A stretch of 52,150 nucleotides of DNA, taken from NCBI GenBank assembly GCA_947631045.1, contig CANRJV010000003.1, positions 1 to 52,150 of the forward strand, written 5' to 3'. Shown here in pieces: positions 26,837 through 34,262 of this stretch; within the stretch, counting starts at the first letter, position 1; each line of letters starts with the position of its first letter. The translations under genes and the position numbers were made by a program. The notes under the pieces were generated by a model. That model did no database searches, was not told where the DNA came from, and was given only the letters and a program-made list of their open reading frames with translations. The stretch is from an uncultured Bacilli bacterium. GTDB taxonomy: Bacteria > Bacillota_I > Bacilli_A > RF39 > UBA660.

Positions 26837-27752
26837 GTCTCCTCAAAGAATTTAAATATAATTCATACATTTGCTTATGTTTTTTGGCAATAACTTCCAG
26901 AATAATTCCTGTAATCCAAAGAAGTAAGGCAATAACTAATGATATGGAAGCAACAATTAAGCTGGGAAATTTTAAAACTAAACCAGTTTTAAAGTATTCG
27001 ACAAAAGGAGGAATGCCTAAAATGAAAGTAATTATTAAGAAAAATAAAGCAATGATATTAAAAAATAGCCCAGGCTTATATTCTTTAAATAAGGTTTCAA
27101 TAGTTTTTAAAACTTTGAGTCCATCAGAATAAGTATTAAGTTTGGAAACACTTCCTTCTGGACGATCCCGATAAGTTACAGGTACTTCTTTTATTTTAAA
27201 ATTTTTATCAACGGCATGAATAGTCATTTCCGTTTCAATTTCAAAACCTTTTGATAAGACTGGAAAACCTTTAACAAATTCATAACTGAAGGCTCTATAA
27301 CCAGTCATGATATCTTTAACATTAGTTTTAAAAATTAAATTAATTAGAAATTTAACTAAGTTATTTCCAAAATTGTGAAATAATCTTTTATTTTCTTTCG
27401 CATAAGTACTAGATAGACGATCGCCAACAACCATATCCGCTTTCCCCTCTAAAACTAAATTACACATTTCTTGGGCATGGATAGCGGGATAAGTATCATC
27501 GCCATCAATCATAAGATAACAATCAGCGTCAATATCTCTGAACATACTCCGAATAACGTTACCTTTTCCTTGCCGATATTCATATCTTACAATTGCTCCT
27601 GCTTTTTTGGCAATTTTGTCAGTTCCATCTGTTGAGTTGTTATCATAGACATAAATATCAGCTTCCGGTAAAGCCTCTTTAAAATCTTTAACAACTTTTT
27701 CAATAGTTTGACTTTCATTATAACATGGTATTAATACCGCAATTTTTTTCAT
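26826..27752 (-). CDS. Family 2 glycosyltransferase, DPM1/GtrB-like
   Basis: The protein of 308 residues has a GT-A catalytic domain followed by two membrane helices. Key motifs are VLIPCYNESQTIEKVV, YDNNSTDGT, the metal-binding DGDDTYP, and GYRAFSYEF. The C-terminal hydrophobic segments (about 233-255 and 265-290) match polyprenyl-phosphate glycosyltransferases such as DPM synthase and GtrB, which transfer a sugar from a nucleotide to the lipid carrier. It overlaps the DUF6020 gene by four bases and the GtrA gene by 11, so all three are translated together. The sugar is unknown. Confidence 0.9.
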   Translation of the reverse strand: MKKIAVLIPCYNESQTIEKVVKDFKEALPEADIYVYDNNSTDGTDKIAKKAGAIVRYEYRQGKGNVIRSMFRDIDADCYLMIDGDDTYPAIHAQEMCNLVLEGKADMVVGDRLSSTYAKENKRLFHNFGNNLVKFLINLIFKTNVKDIMTGYRAFSYEFVKGFPVLSKGFEIETEMTIHAVDKNFKIKEVPVTYRDRPEGSVSKLNTYSDGLKVLKTIETLFKEYKPGLFFNIIALFFLIITFILGIPPFVEYFKTGLVLKFPSLIVASISLVIALLLWITGIILEVIAKKHKQMYELYLNSLRRHDD

Positions 27753-29653
27753 TTTTTACTTCCTTCTTTCTTCGATTCATTTATAGCATTTAAAGTTAAA
27801 CTAATTAAAATGGGTATGGCAAATGTATAACCTAAGGTATAGCGAAAATAAGTATTAACGGGTGAGGCTATACAAACTAAGATGAGTGATATAACGGGGG
27901 TGAAATAGATTAAATATTTATATTTTTTGGCTTTGATGAGAAAAGCAAATAACATCATACATAACCAAGTACAAAAGCCAATACTGACAAGGCTACCAAT
28001 TCCCGGAATATAAGGGAAGGCACTAGCATAAGAACTAAGAACTTTTCTTAAACCTTTCAGGTTATTGTAATGGTAATCAATTTCGCCAGTTCCTTTTAAT
28101 CTTTTATCATAATTAAAGTAAACATACCATTTTTTTTGGTCTGGATAAAAATAACCATAAGTATTATTAATTGTAGCTTCTAAATAAACATTAGGGTGTT
28201 TAAAGAAATCCACAAACCAGACTTTAAAATAGGCTTTTAAATCATCTTTAGTAGCGTATTTATTAAAAGCATTTTTAACGGGGTCAGATATTTCTGGTTT
28301 ATATCTTTCGGATAAAGTATCATAAGTTAAAATCTTATCAATAATTTTTTTCTCATCTTCACTTACTTCATCAGGATATTCTTTAACATATCTGGCTGTT
28401 TGTTGAAAAGGAATTGATAAAACTTCTCTAATACTTCCTGGGGTAACTTTTAAGTAGGGAAGCAAAATATTGGTAAAACTATAATAACAAATAACCGGAA
28501 TTAATAAAGTAAAGATAATCTTTTTAATATTTTGATGGTCAATAAAAAGTAGAAAAGGAAATGACATTAATATTAAATAGATACCATTATTTCTAAATAG
28601 GGTAATTAAAAACATTAAAATAATTAAAATAAATGTATTCTTTTTATTATAATAATCACTACCAGCATATTTAAGACATTCATATAATTTTATTATATAA
28701 AAGATGACTAAAATGGCAAAGATAACATCTTTTAAAGTCGACATAGCATATAAAGGATAAATTGGCACAAAGGCATAAATAATTAAACTAATAATTCGAA
28801 TTAGATATGGTGTATTTAACTTCTTCATGTAATAAATTGTGTAAGAAAGCAAGGATAACAAGAGAATAATTTGGATAATCGAATACATGAATATTCCTGC
28901 GTTAGCACTTCCTAAAGCGCGTCCTAGATAAGTTAAGCCTCCTAGGATAACGGTATGTAAAACGGGATGATGATTAGTAATCGGAACATTTTCATCAATC
29001 ATCACTACATACTCCCGATATTGGGTATCTAAATTAAAAAATTGCTTAATTTGATTTGATGGATCCGGTGATAATATTCCTGGATAAAAAGCGATAATAT
29101 AAGGAAGCCAACTAATAAGCAAAATAATAAAAGTACTTCGAAAAGGATGCTCATTAAAAAGATAATTTAATATTTTATTTTGGGAAACCTTTTCTTCTAA
29201 TTTTATCTTGATAAGAAAATCATAAATTAAATTGATAATCGTTTTAAAAAAGATGAAATAACCACTAAAAATAAAAATAGATAAAATGAATAAAGGAATA
29301 CTACCAAAAATTAAATCCCAACTATTAGTAACACTATAACTATAGCCAAATATCATAAATAAAGAGAATAGAGCTGCTAAAATAATAAAAATAAAACTAT
29401 TCTTTTTATTTTTATTATAATATCTTTTATATAAAAGATAAAAAAATATGACTAAAATTAAAAGCATTAAGGAACCAACTTTAAAAGGGCCGTACATTGC
29501 TAAATTGCTTTCAATACTAGCACTAGTACTTGTAAAAGAAATATTTTTCACAAGTTTATCTAAGTTATAAATATTTAAAGTAAATGAAATAGTTGTTAAA
29601 ATAGCGAAAATAATGAAAAGAATATTTTGCTGAAATGTATTTTTCTTTGCCAT
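27749..29653 (-). CDS. Large multi-pass membrane protein, DUF6020-like, probable GT-C type
   Basis: The protein of 634 residues has about twelve membrane helices. After helices 1-5 comes WLPYIIAFYPGILSPDPSNQ, then a luminal-type loop with NHHPVLHTVI. This resembles the acidic-residue first loop of GT-C glycosyltransferases and the DUF6020 family, which occurs next to GT2/GtrA genes. A large extracellular segment lies at about 420-540 (TARYVKEYPDEVSEDE and YGYFYPDQKKWYVYF). It is the first gene of the operon; AAGGAG precedes the ATG. It is inferred to use the lipid-linked sugar made by the GT2 partner. The family name is from memory and not tested. Confidence 0.7.
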   Translation of the reverse strand: MAKKNTFQQNILFIIFAILTTISFTLNIYNLDKLVKNISFTSTSASIESNLAMYGPFKVGSLMLLILVIFFYLLYKRYYNKNKKNSFIFIILAALFSLFMIFGYSYSVTNSWDLIFGSIPLFILSIFIFSGYFIFFKTIINLIYDFLIKIKLEEKVSQNKILNYLFNEHPFRSTFIILLISWLPYIIAFYPGILSPDPSNQIKQFFNLDTQYREYVVMIDENVPITNHHPVLHTVILGGLTYLGRALGSANAGIFMYSIIQIILLLSLLSYTIYYMKKLNTPYLIRIISLIIYAFVPIYPLYAMSTLKDVIFAILVIFYIIKLYECLKYAGSDYYNKKNTFILIILMFLITLFRNNGIYLILMSFPFLLFIDHQNIKKIIFTLLIPVICYYSFTNILLPYLKVTPGSIREVLSIPFQQTARYVKEYPDEVSEDEKKIIDKILTYDTLSERYKPEISDPVKNAFNKYATKDDLKAYFKVWFVDFFKHPNVYLEATINNTYGYFYPDQKKWYVYFNYDKRLKGTGEIDYHYNNLKGLRKVLSSYASAFPYIPGIGSLVSIGFCTWLCMMLFAFLIKAKKYKYLIYFTPVISLILVCIASPVNTYFRYTLGYTFAIPILISLTLNAINESKKEGSKK

Positions 29654-29677
29654 AGAATAACTCCTTTACTTAAAATT

Positions 29678-29686
29678 ATTATATCA
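29678..29686 (-). promoter_or_regulatory. Extended -10 promoter of the DUF6020/GT2/GtrA operon
   Basis: On the minus strand TGaTATAAT lies about 25 bases before the ATG at 29653. Confidence 0.6.
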
Positions 29687-29707
29687 CGTATTTTATTAAT
29701 TACCATA

Positions 29708-29728
29708 TAAAAAGGACTTAATAGTCCT
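29708..29728 (-). terminator. Terminator of the pyrophosphatase gene
   Basis: On the minus strand the stem AGGACT/AGTCCT has a 4-base loop and is followed by five T. Confidence 0.7.
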
Positions 29729-31343
29729 ATTTTAAAACACTAATAATTGGTGGTAATATTTGTTTCTTTCTAGAAACCATTCCTTCGATGAAATCTCCTT
29801 CTTGGATTTTCTCATTATAAGCTTCTTTTAGAATGTCCTTAGCTTTATCATTAAATAAAATATAAGAGCCATTTTTAAAGATGTCCGTAATTGCTAAAAC
29901 CATAATATCAAAATTTTTATGATTAGCTTCTTTATTTAAAAATCTTATATAACTATTCTTCTGTTTTAAAATAGCTTTAGCATTTAAAGTCGTTACTTGA
30001 CTTACACCAATAAGAGTTTTATCAATAACAAAAGTTTTAAAATCCATATAAATTATTTCTTTTAAATTCTTAGATTTTATAACATCATTGGCTTTAAACA
30101 TTTCAATTGCTAACTTTTCCGGATTAAGATTAGTTATTTTAACTAAATCATTAACTACTCGTTCATCTATTTTTGTGGCTGTTGGACTTTTGAGCATTAA
30201 AGTATCGGATATAATTCCCGCTAAAAGTAAAGATGCAATATCTTCGGGTATTTTAATTTTATTTTCTTTAAATAATTCATGAACAATGGTGCAAGTGCTA
30301 CCGACCGTCATATTTCGAAAATTAATTGGCTCCATCGTTCCTAGAGTGCCTAATTTATGATGGTCAACAATACCAACAATTTTGGCTTCTTCTAATCCCT
30401 CAACGCTTTGGCTCATTTCATTATGATCCACTAAAAATACGCATTTGGGATTACTATCTCTTAAATCAGATAATTTAATTAAACCTAAGCAATGGTTATG
30501 TTTATCAATAATTGGATAATAACTATGCCTTGTTTTATTAACTATTTCATTAAAATCTGAAATATAAGTGTCTTCACTAACACAAACTAATTCTTTCGTA
30601 TAGCGATAACTTTCAATATAATTGGCAAAGCTAATCGTAAGAAGAGTATCATAAGAATTTTTATTAGTATAGATAATATTAACTTTATTTTTCTTAGCGA
30701 GTTCTAAATGTTCATCTTTTATTTTTTTCCCTGAAGTGATAACAATTAATTTTATTTTTTTATTAATGGCGTCTTCAATAATGGAATGTCTGTCCCCAAT
30801 TATTAATATAGTGCGATTATTAAAAATATCACTATTATAGACTGAAGAACTTCTAATGCCAACATTTACTATTTCACCATCAATTTCTTCATCAAATCTT
30901 AATATTTCTATGCCATCAATAGTTTTAAGAATATGATTATAATTAGTTTTTAAAAAATGATTATCGCCTAGAATTTCTTTTTTGGCTATATCTTTCATAG
31001 CAAAAACACCCATAAAAGTTCCGTTTTCATTGATGATAGGAATGGTACTCATATTATTTTCTTGCATTAAGAAAAAGGCATTAAAAACAGATTCTTTAAT
31101 ATTTACCATAAAATTTTTGTGATAATTTATATCTCTTATTTGTAGTTTAACATCATTCAAGATTTCGGGAATAGCAATTTTAAACTTTTTTAAAACATAT
31201 TTAGTCTCATCATTTATTTCTGATAAGATTCTTGGTTCACTATAATTTCCTAAAGCATTTTGCAAATAAGATAAACCAATGGCACTACAAACGCTATCAG
31301 TATCCGGATTTTTATGACCAAAAATATATATCTTGTCTTCCAT
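29727..31343 (-). CDS. ppaC: Manganese-dependent inorganic pyrophosphatase with CBS and DRTGG domains
   Basis: This family II pyrophosphatase hydrolyses PPi. The 538 residues carry the DHH phosphoesterase motifs FGHKNPDTDSVCSAIG at the N-terminus and VDHHKLG later. Between them are a CBS motif (about 70-130, NNMSTIPIINENGTFMGVFAMKD), a DRTGG-like domain (about 180-245) and a second CBS (about 255-300, RHSYYPIIDKHNHCLGLI). The C-terminal DHHA2 domain ends with SRKKQILPPI. CBS-PPases of this layout are controlled by adenine nucleotides and diadenosine polyphosphates. The ATG at 31343 has AGGTGG upstream; TTG 31349 is less likely. Confidence 0.95.
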   Translation of the reverse strand: MEDKIYIFGHKNPDTDSVCSAIGLSYLQNALGNYSEPRILSEINDETKYVLKKFKIAIPEILNDVKLQIRDINYHKNFMVNIKESVFNAFFLMQENNMSTIPIINENGTFMGVFAMKDIAKKEILGDNHFLKTNYNHILKTIDGIEILRFDEEIDGEIVNVGIRSSSVYNSDIFNNRTILIIGDRHSIIEDAINKKIKLIVITSGKKIKDEHLELAKKNKVNIIYTNKNSYDTLLTISFANYIESYRYTKELVCVSEDTYISDFNEIVNKTRHSYYPIIDKHNHCLGLIKLSDLRDSNPKCVFLVDHNEMSQSVEGLEEAKIVGIVDHHKLGTLGTMEPINFRNMTVGSTCTIVHELFKENKIKIPEDIASLLLAGIISDTLMLKSPTATKIDERVVNDLVKITNLNPEKLAIEMFKANDVIKSKNLKEIIYMDFKTFVIDKTLIGVSQVTTLNAKAILKQKNSYIRFLNKEANHKNFDIMVLAITDIFKNGSYILFNDKAKDILKEAYNEKIQEGDFIEGMVSRKKQILPPIISVLK

Positions 31344-31373
31344 TGCCAACCACCTTCTAAAAAATTATAGCAT

Positions 31374-31382
31374 AGAAATAGC
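31374..31382 (-). promoter_or_regulatory. Extended -10 promoter of the pyrophosphatase gene
   Basis: On the minus strand TGcTATAAT lies about 30 bases before the ATG. Confidence 0.65.
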
Positions 31383-31440
31383 AATTTTTCATTATTTAAA
31401 GGTTAAATTCTATATTTTGACAAAATATACTTGGAAAATT

Positions 31441-31449
31441 TGTTATATT
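31441..31449 (+). promoter_or_regulatory. Extended -10 promoter of the Cse60-like gene
   Basis: TGtTATATT, followed by TTGGTGA and the ATG at 31466. A TTGACA at 31417 is 21 bases from the -10 box, too far for a standard promoter. Confidence 0.5.
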
Positions 31450-31465
31450 ATTATTGGTGAATATT

Positions 31466-31633
31466 ATGAAAGTAAAAGTAATTGATGAAGAATGTGAAAG
31501 AGATTTAGAAACGAGTATCAATGATTTTTTAGCCAAAGATATTGATGTAATTGATATAAAGTATCAAGTTGCTATTGGTGTAAGTGGCGAAGAGCAATTA
31601 TATTGTTTTAGTGCAATGATTATTTATCATTAA
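31466..31633 (+). CDS. cse60: Cse60-like small protein (sporulation-associated family)
   Basis: This small protein has 55 residues. It begins MKVKVIDEECERDLE, continues with IDVIDIKYQVAIGV and ends in EEQLYCFSAMIIYH. That matches the small Cse60 family of Bacillus, named from a sigma-E-dependent sporulation gene, especially the I-D-I-K-Y and Y-C-F-S-A-M-I-I-Y motifs. Its function is unknown. The ribosome binding site TTGGTGA and an extended -10 box support expression. The stop overlaps that of the converging DUF1016 gene (TTAA at 31630-31633). No other sporulation gene is seen in the window, so the name should not be taken to mean spores are made. Confidence 0.75.
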   Translation: MKVKVIDEECERDLETSINDFLAKDIDVIDIKYQVAIGVSGEEQLYCFSAMIIYH

Positions 31634-32565
31634 TTATTAACTAAATTAAAAGAAGTTATAAAAATATTATCTTTTAAAGTAGAATATTCCATAACTAATT
31701 TATTTTTCTTTTTAACCATAATAAGACCAATGGTAGGGTTATGATTAGATTGTTTTAACTTACGATCAATGAGGTTAGTATAAAATTCAACTTGACCAAT
31801 ATCTTGTGGTTTAAGTAAAGCATTTTTAACTTCTACCACTATGAAAGAATTAAGTAAATAATTAAAGAAAAGCATGTCTATTTTATATGTAGAATCATTA
31901 TCAATAATTTTATATTCATGTCCAATAAGGGCGAAACCCGTCCCTAATTCTAAAAATTTTTGCTCTAACATTTCGATTAATAATTTATGGATGACCTTTT
32001 CATTTAAATTATTTATATCTTTATTTGTCTTAATAATAATCGGGTCTTTAATCATATCTGATAATGTTAAATTATATTTATCCTCTTTATTAGTTATTAA
32101 TTTAATATTTTCTTTATCAGCATAAGATAATCTTTCAAAAGCATTACTTTTAATTTCATTAATTAATTCTCGACTAGAAAGATTGTTTAAAATAATTTGA
32201 TTAATGTAATAATTCCTTTCGCTTTCATTTTTGATAGGTAATAATTGCAATATGTGTGTCCATGTTAATTGGGCAATCACTGATTGCCCAATTGGAAAAG
32301 TAGTATAAAATTGTCTCATATACTTCATATTTCTTATACTATAACCATTACCATATTCTTTAGAAAATATTTCTGACCATTTTTTAATTAAGTTATCACC
32401 ATACTTAGCTCTTTTTTCTCCTCCTTGGGCTTCCATAAGTAATTTACCAATATTCCACTTAGCCATTAAATCATCATAGTTATTTTTATATTCTCTGACT
32501 CTTTTATTTACTTCTGTATTTTCAATAATACTTTTTATTTCATTAAAATAATCTTGTTCATGCAT
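31630..32565 (-). CDS. DUF1016/YhcG-type PD-(D/E)XK nuclease, copy 1
   Basis: The protein has 311 residues. The N-terminal DUF1016_N helical domain (about 1-150) contains YDDLMAKWNIGKLL, YGDNLIKKWSEIFSKEYG, YSIRNMKYMRQFY and QLTWTHILQLL. The C-terminal nuclease domain has the core TYKIDMLFFN (Asp) and FIVVEVKNA (Glu and Lys), followed by IGQVEFYTNLID. YhcG-type proteins are Holliday-junction-resolvase-like nucleases often found beside restriction systems; here there is none. The N-terminal two thirds closely match the second copy at 32664, while the nuclease ends differ. GGAGG lies 7 bases before the ATG, inside a hairpin. Confidence 0.88.
   Translation of the reverse strand: MHEQDYFNEIKSIIENTEVNKRVREYKNNYDDLMAKWNIGKLLMEAQGGEKRAKYGDNLIKKWSEIFSKEYGNGYSIRNMKYMRQFYTTFPIGQSVIAQLTWTHILQLLPIKNESERNYYINQIILNNLSSRELINEIKSNAFERLSYADKENIKLITNKEDKYNLTLSDMIKDPIIIKTNKDINNLNEKVIHKLLIEMLEQKFLELGTGFALIGHEYKIIDNDSTYKIDMLFFNYLLNSFIVVEVKNALLKPQDIGQVEFYTNLIDRKLKQSNHNPTIGLIMVKKKNKLVMEYSTLKDNIFITSFNLVNN
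32267..32293. repeat. Perfect 27-base palindrome within DUF1016 copy 1
   Basis: Arms AATTGGGCAATCA and TGATTGCCCAATT surround a single C. It lies in the codons for IGQSVIAQL. Copy 2 has the corresponding palindrome with matched base changes. Confidence 0.9.
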
Positions 32566-32571
32566 AGTAAT

Positions 32572-32612
32572 TCCTCCAATTGAGGATGTATTATAGCAAA
32601 CATGTTATGTTT
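32572..32612 (-). promoter_or_regulatory. Promoter, candidate operator and SD hairpin of DUF1016 copy 1
   Basis: On the minus strand, in order: the inverted repeat AAACAT-AAC-ATGTTT (32598-32612), extended -10 TGcTATAAT (32590-32598), and the hairpin TCCTC-AATTG-GAGGA (32572-32586) whose 3' arm is the ribosome binding site. The repeat occupies the -16 to -30 region, so a bound protein would block the polymerase. Confidence 0.6.
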
Positions 32613-32663
32613 ATTTTGTCATTTTTTGTCGAAGATATTAAAAAAGAAAAAATATTTCACTAT

Positions 32664-33611
32664 TTATATTTTTTCTTTGATATTATTTAATAATTTAAAT
32701 GAAGTTATATAAATACCTTTATCATTTATATATTTCATAACATATTTATCTTTTTCTTTAACTATTAATATTCCTTCAGTCTTAGAATGATGTTCTTTTT
32801 TTATATTTTTATCTATATAATCCATATAAAATCTTACTTGACCTATTTGCGATGGTTTAAATTCTTCGTTTTTAACCTCTACAACTACATACGCATTAAT
32901 TTCTAAATTAAAGAATAATAAATCAGTGTGATAAGTTTTATTATTTATTTTTAATGGATATTCATGACCTATTAAAGCAAAACCATTACCTAATTCTAAG
33001 AACCCATCTTCAATCATTTCAATTAATAATTTATGAATAGCCTTCTCATTTAAGTTATTAATATCTTTATCTGTTTTAATAATAATGGGATCTTTAATCA
33101 TATCAGATAATGTTAAACTATAATTTTTTTCTTCATTAGTTATTAATTTAATATTTTCTTTATCAGCATAGGAAAGCCTATCAAAAGCTTTACTTTTAAT
33201 TTCATTAATTAATTCTCTTTTAGACAAATTATTTAAAATAACTTGATTAATATAATAATTCCTTTCATTTTCATTTTTAATTGGTAATAACTTAATAATA
33301 TGAGACCATGTTAATTGGGCAACCACTGGTTGCCCAATTCGAAATGAAGTATAAAATTGTCTCATATACTTCATATTTCTTATACTATAACCATTACCAT
33401 ACTCTTTAGAAAATATTTCTGACCATTTTTTAATTAATCCATCACCATATTTAGCTCTTTTTTCGCCACCTTGAGCCTCAACTAATAATTTTCCAATATT
33501 CCATTTAGCCATTAAATCATCATAATTATTTTTGTACTCTCTGACTTTTTTATTTACCTCACTGTTTTCAATAATGTTTTTTATTTCATTAAAATAATCT
33601 TGTTCATGCAT
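32664..33611 (-). CDS. DUF1016/YhcG-type PD-(D/E)XK nuclease, copy 2
   Basis: The protein has 315 residues. Residues 1 to about 215 are nearly the same as copy 1, for example YDDLMAKWNIGKLL, YSIRNMKYMRQFY and LSDMIKDPIIIKT. From about residue 220 the nuclease domain diverges: TYHTDLLFFN, YVVVEVKNEEFKPSQIGQVRFYMDYID. The catalytic Asp, Glu and Lys are kept. Promoter, hairpin and flanking motifs are duplicated too, so this is a tandem duplication followed by change in the nuclease part. Both have a palindrome in the same codons. A division of DNA target preference between the copies is inference. Confidence 0.88.
   Translation of the reverse strand: MHEQDYFNEIKNIIENSEVNKKVREYKNNYDDLMAKWNIGKLLVEAQGGEKRAKYGDGLIKKWSEIFSKEYGNGYSIRNMKYMRQFYTSFRIGQPVVAQLTWSHIIKLLPIKNENERNYYINQVILNNLSKRELINEIKSKAFDRLSYADKENIKLITNEEKNYSLTLSDMIKDPIIIKTDKDINNLNEKAIHKLLIEMIEDGFLELGNGFALIGHEYPLKINNKTYHTDLLFFNLEINAYVVVEVKNEEFKPSQIGQVRFYMDYIDKNIKKEHHSKTEGILIVKEKDKYVMKYINDKGIYITSFKLLNNIKEKI
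33313..33339. repeat. Perfect 27-base palindrome within DUF1016 copy 2
   Basis: Arms AATTGGGCAACCA and TGGTTGCCCAATT surround a single C, in the codons for IGQPVVAQL. Relative to copy 1 a T-to-C change in one arm is matched by A-to-G in the other. Confidence 0.9.
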
Positions 33612-33617
33612 AGTAAT

Positions 33618-33658
33618 TCCTCCAATTGAAGATGTATTATATCAAACATGTTATGTTT
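33618..33658 (-). promoter_or_regulatory. Promoter, candidate operator and SD hairpin of DUF1016 copy 2
   Basis: Same layout as copy 1: the inverted repeat AAACAT-AAC-ATGTTT (33644-33658), extended -10 TGaTATAAT (33636-33644), hairpin TCTTC-AATTG-GAGGA (33618-33632). One stem base differs from copy 1 but still pairs as G-U. Confidence 0.6.
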
Positions 33659-33680
33659 ATTTTGTCAGTTTTTGTCGAAG

Positions 33681-33710
33681 AAGAAAAAAATTCGCAAATT
33701 TTGCGAATTT
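33681..33710 (-). terminator. Terminator of the VirB6-like operon
   Basis: A perfect inverted repeat AAATTCGCAAA/TTTGCGAATTT, followed on the minus strand by a T-run, immediately after the stop of the 74-residue gene. Confidence 0.75.
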
Positions 33711-33933
33711 AATCATCATTGGAATTATCTTTAAAATATCTATATCCATAAATTATGGTAAGAGCTATACTAATTAGTAAAAATACTAAACTGAAAGTCA
33801 TTTCTAATTTTAAAATAAGAATTATGAGAAATAATAAAGAGAATAATATGCTTTGAATAAAATATACTTTGTTATTATTTTTTGTTGGTTTTTGTTTTGC
33901 TTTTTGAACTGTTTCTTTTTGATTTTTTTTCAT
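33709..33933 (-). CDS. Small two-helix membrane protein of the T4SS-like operon
   Basis: The protein has 74 residues: a Lys/Gln-rich N-terminal tail (about 1-20), two membrane helices (about 25-40 and 44-64) and a short acidic end (KDNSNDD). No family is recognised. AAGGAG lies before the ATG, within the end of the preceding gene, which it overlaps by 59 bases in another frame. It is the last gene of the minus-strand operon starting with the VirB6-like protein, so it may be an accessory component of that machine. Confidence 0.65.
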   Translation of the reverse strand: MKKNQKETVQKAKQKPTKNNNKVYFIQSILFSLLFLIILILKLEMTFSLVFLLISIALTIIYGYRYFKDNSNDD

Positions 33934-34252
33934 TTTGTTTACTCCTTAGAATAATTCCATATAAGCCATAGATAGAATAAATTAAAATTACTAATAATAC
34001 AAATGCTAATGGGAATTTTAAATATAAAGACCATTTAATATATATAATGAATGTAGATACTAAAGATATAATTAAAGCATTAATTAAGCTACAAATTATT
34101 TTTGATCTTTTTCGATCTTTCTCATTATCTTTTAATTTGAATCTGGCAATTAAGTAATCATATTCATTGATCATGAGTATTTTAAATTTTTTAAGTAAGA
34201 AGTAATCTAATATAAATATAATTACATAGATAATTAAAAATACTGTTATCAT
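33875..34252 (-). CDS. Small multi-pass membrane protein of the T4SS-like operon
   Basis: The protein has 125 residues, with helices at about 3-20, 55-72 and 76-101. A basic cytoplasmic loop (NEKDRKRSK) and a strongly basic tail (KQNEKKSKRNSSKSKTKTN) suggest positive-inside topology. No family is recognised. It starts 10 bases after the VirB6-like stop and overlaps the next gene by 59 bases; these overlaps point to a compact, co-translated unit. Confidence 0.65.
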   Translation of the reverse strand: MITVFLIIYVIIFILDYFLLKKFKILMINEYDYLIARFKLKDNEKDRKRSKIICSLINALIISLVSTFIIYIKWSLYLKFPLAFVLLVILIYSIYGLYGIILRSKQNEKKSKRNSSKSKTKTNKK

Positions 34253-34262
34253 CGATTACCTC

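Noticed and set aside
31630..33611. The two DUF1016 genes as toxin and antitoxin
   Set aside because: They are paralogues with the same domains and separate promoters, not two different partners.
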